Source: Clostridia bacterium
GTDB lineage: Bacteria > Bacillota_A > Clostridia > Oscillospirales > CAG-272
DNA: 6,790 nt
Assembly (NCBI GenBank): GCA_017472105.1
Contig: JAFUQY010000011.1
Location: forward strand, 1-6,790
Reading direction: 5' to 3'
Shown: in pieces, positions 5,623-6,790 of the stretch
Layout: each line of letters begins with the position of its first letter
How positions within the stretch are numbered: position 1 is the stretch's first letter
Position numbers and translations under genes: made by a program
Notes under the pieces: model-generated
Told to the model about the DNA's origin: nothing
Database searches by the model: none
What the model saw: the letters and a program-made list of their open reading frames with translations, nothing else

Positions 5623-5749
5623 GGGTGACCGGAAATTCCGATTGGTGCGGGATGTATGAACCGGCATCCTTTTGTCAATCCTAAATGTACTTCCAATATT
5701 TTCTATATTTGAACGGCAGAACGGCGTTTTTGCTGAATCGGAGGATAAA
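5623..5749 (+). other. Long asd leader of about 127 bases
   Basis: The predicted untranslated leader is far longer than a ribosome site needs. It has an imperfect palindrome CGGAAATTCCG (5630-5640), a possible hairpin GGGATG/CATCCT near 5649-5671 followed by a short T-run, a tandem GAACGGC repeat (5711-5717 and 5719-5725), and GGAGG (5740-5744) 5 bases before the ATG. A frame of 18 codons starts at 5656 and stops at 5712, but it has no good ribosome site and no run of Lys, Thr or Met codons. I did not recognise a lysine riboswitch or T-box core. Confidence 0.5.
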
Positions 5750-6790
5750 ATGAGAGAGAAAATGAAATGTGCTGTCATCGGTGCAACCGGCATGGTCGGT
5801 CAGAGATTCCTGACACTGCTCGAAAATCATCCTTATTTCAAGGTTACCGGAGTGGTAGCGAGCCCGCGTACGGCCGGCAAGACCTACGAAGAAGCAGTTG
5901 AGGGACGCTGGAAGATGAAGACCCCGATCCCGGAAGAAGTGAAGAAGATGGTCATCATCAATTCCGAAAACGTTGACGAAGTGAAGGCGATTGCGGACTT
6001 CGTATTCTGCGCGGTGGATCTGCCCAAGGACGAAACCCGCGCGCTGGAAGAAAGATACGCGAAGGCTGAAATCCCGGTTATTTCGAACAACTCCGCGCAC
6101 CGCTGGACGAGCGACGTTCCGATGGTGATTCCGGAAATCAACGACAGCCATCTGGAAGTCATCAAGAGCCAGAGAGAGCGTCTGGGCACGACCCGCGGCT
6201 TCATTGCAGTCAAGCCGAACTGCTCCATCCAGAGCTACGTTCCCGCGCTGACTCCTCTCCGCAAATACGGCATCAAGCAGGTACTGGTAACGACCTATCA
6301 GGCGATTTCCGGTGCCGGCAAGACCTTTGAAACCTGGCCGGAAATGGTGGACAACGTGATCCCCTACATCGGCGGCGAAGAAGAAAAGAGCGAAAAGGAA
6401 CCCCTGAAGATCTGGGGTAAGGTACAGGGCGGCACGATCATTGCGGCAGAAAAGCCCCTGATCTCCACGCAGTGCATCCGCGTACCCGTTTCCGACGGTC
6501 ACACCGCGGCTGTGTTCGTATCCTTTGAAAACACGCCTCCGCGCGAAACCATCCTCGAAGAATGGGCAAACTACCGCGGACTGCCCCAGATGCTGAATCT
6601 TCCCTCCGCACCCGAGCAGTTCATCACCTACCACGACGAAGACAACCGTCCTCAGGCGAAGCTCGACCGCGACCTCTACGGCGGTATGGGCGTCTCCATC
6701 GGCCGTCTCCGTCCCGACACCATCTTCGACTACAAGTTTGTAGGACTCTCCCACAACACCCTCCGCGGTGCAGCAGGCGGTGCTGTTCTG
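5750..6790 (+). CDS. asd: Aspartate-semialdehyde dehydrogenase, archaeal/fungal-like type, partial
   Basis: The frame is open for 347 codons from the ATG at 5750 to the right edge. The enzyme reduces aspartyl-4-phosphate with NADPH to aspartate semialdehyde, the branch point to lysine and diaminopimelate (cell wall) and to threonine and methionine. The NADP-binding GATGMVGQRF is at residues 11-20, the catalytic cysteine is Cys158 in KPNCSIQSY, and the catalytic histidine is His251 in RVPVSDGH. The spacing, ISGAGKTF at 186-193, IPYIGGEEEK at 204-213, RPQAKLD at 300-306, GMGVSIGRLR at 312-321 and the ending HNTLRGAAGGAVL match the archaeal/yeast-like branch (TIGR00978 type) rather than the E. 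coli type. Only about ten residues should be missing. GGAGG 5 bases upstream supports this start over the ATG at 5762. The gene may head a lysine/threonine cluster to the right, which cannot be seen. Confidence 0.95.
   Translation, partial: MREKMKCAVIGATGMVGQRFLTLLENHPYFKVTGVVASPRTAGKTYEEAVEGRWKMKTPIPEEVKKMVIINSENVDEVKAIADFVFCAVDLPKDETRALEERYAKAEIPVISNNSAHRWTSDVPMVIPEINDSHLEVIKSQRERLGTTRGFIAVKPNCSIQSYVPALTPLRKYGIKQVLVTTYQAISGAGKTFETWPEMVDNVIPYIGGEEEKSEKEPLKIWGKVQGGTIIAAEKPLISTQCIRVPVSDGHTAAVFVSFENTPPRETILEEWANYRGLPQMLNLPSAPEQFITYHDEDNRPQAKLDRDLYGGMGVSIGRLRPDTIFDYKFVGLSHNTLRGAAGGAVL

Noticed and set aside
5656..5712. An 18-codon leader peptide before asd
   Set aside because: It has no good ribosome site and no cluster of Lys, Thr or Met codons, so attenuation by this peptide is not supported.
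5681..6754. A 357-codon open frame on the minus strand opposite asd
   Set aside because: The plus strand encodes a complete set of Asd catalytic and cofactor motifs behind a strong promoter and ribosome site. The antisense product resembles nothing and has no such signals.

Overview
The window looks like a chromosomal housekeeping segment from a Gram-positive anaerobe of the class Clostridia, probably near the Oscillospirales or Ruminococcaceae. This placement is inferred from gene order and family type, not from a search. The pointers are an IspH that continues into a ribosomal S1 domain, the order flavoprotein - cmk - plsC - ispH/S1, strong AGGAGG-type ribosome binding sites, sigma-A promoters and a long-form hibernation factor. 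No mobile element, CRISPR array, tRNA or rRNA was recognised.

Left block, minus strand (4633 down to 1). A TTGACT-17-TATAAT promoter drives an RpiR-family regulator. Its 3' end overlaps a BaiN/HI0933-type flavoprotein by 14 bases. Cytidylate kinase (cmk) follows after 58 bases, then a PlsC-type acyltransferase after a 1-base gap. Last comes ispH, joined by an ATGA stop/start overlap, which runs off the left edge into an S1 domain. The spacing suggests one operon joining CMP/dCMP phosphorylation, phosphatidate synthesis, the last step of the MEP isoprenoid pathway and translation, headed by a sugar-phosphate-type sensor.

Middle block, minus strand (about 5370 to 4677). A long-form ribosome hibernation promoting factor is a single-gene unit with its own extended -10 promoter and a clear rho-independent terminator. 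A perfect 11-bp inverted repeat lies between that terminator and the rpiR promoter.

Right block, plus strand (5588 to 6790). After a divergent intergenic region, a near-consensus promoter and a leader of about 127 bases precede an aspartate-semialdehyde dehydrogenase of the archaeal/fungal-like type. It is cut by the right edge only a few residues before its expected end.

The window is mostly ordinary. The parts that deserve a second look are an AGGAGG and ATG inside ispH/S1 exactly where a free-standing S1 protein would begin, a sharp fall in GC content inside the same gene near position 480, the RpiR gene at the head of a housekeeping operon, and unexplained repeats around the rpiR and hpf promoters and in the hpf-asd intergenic region.
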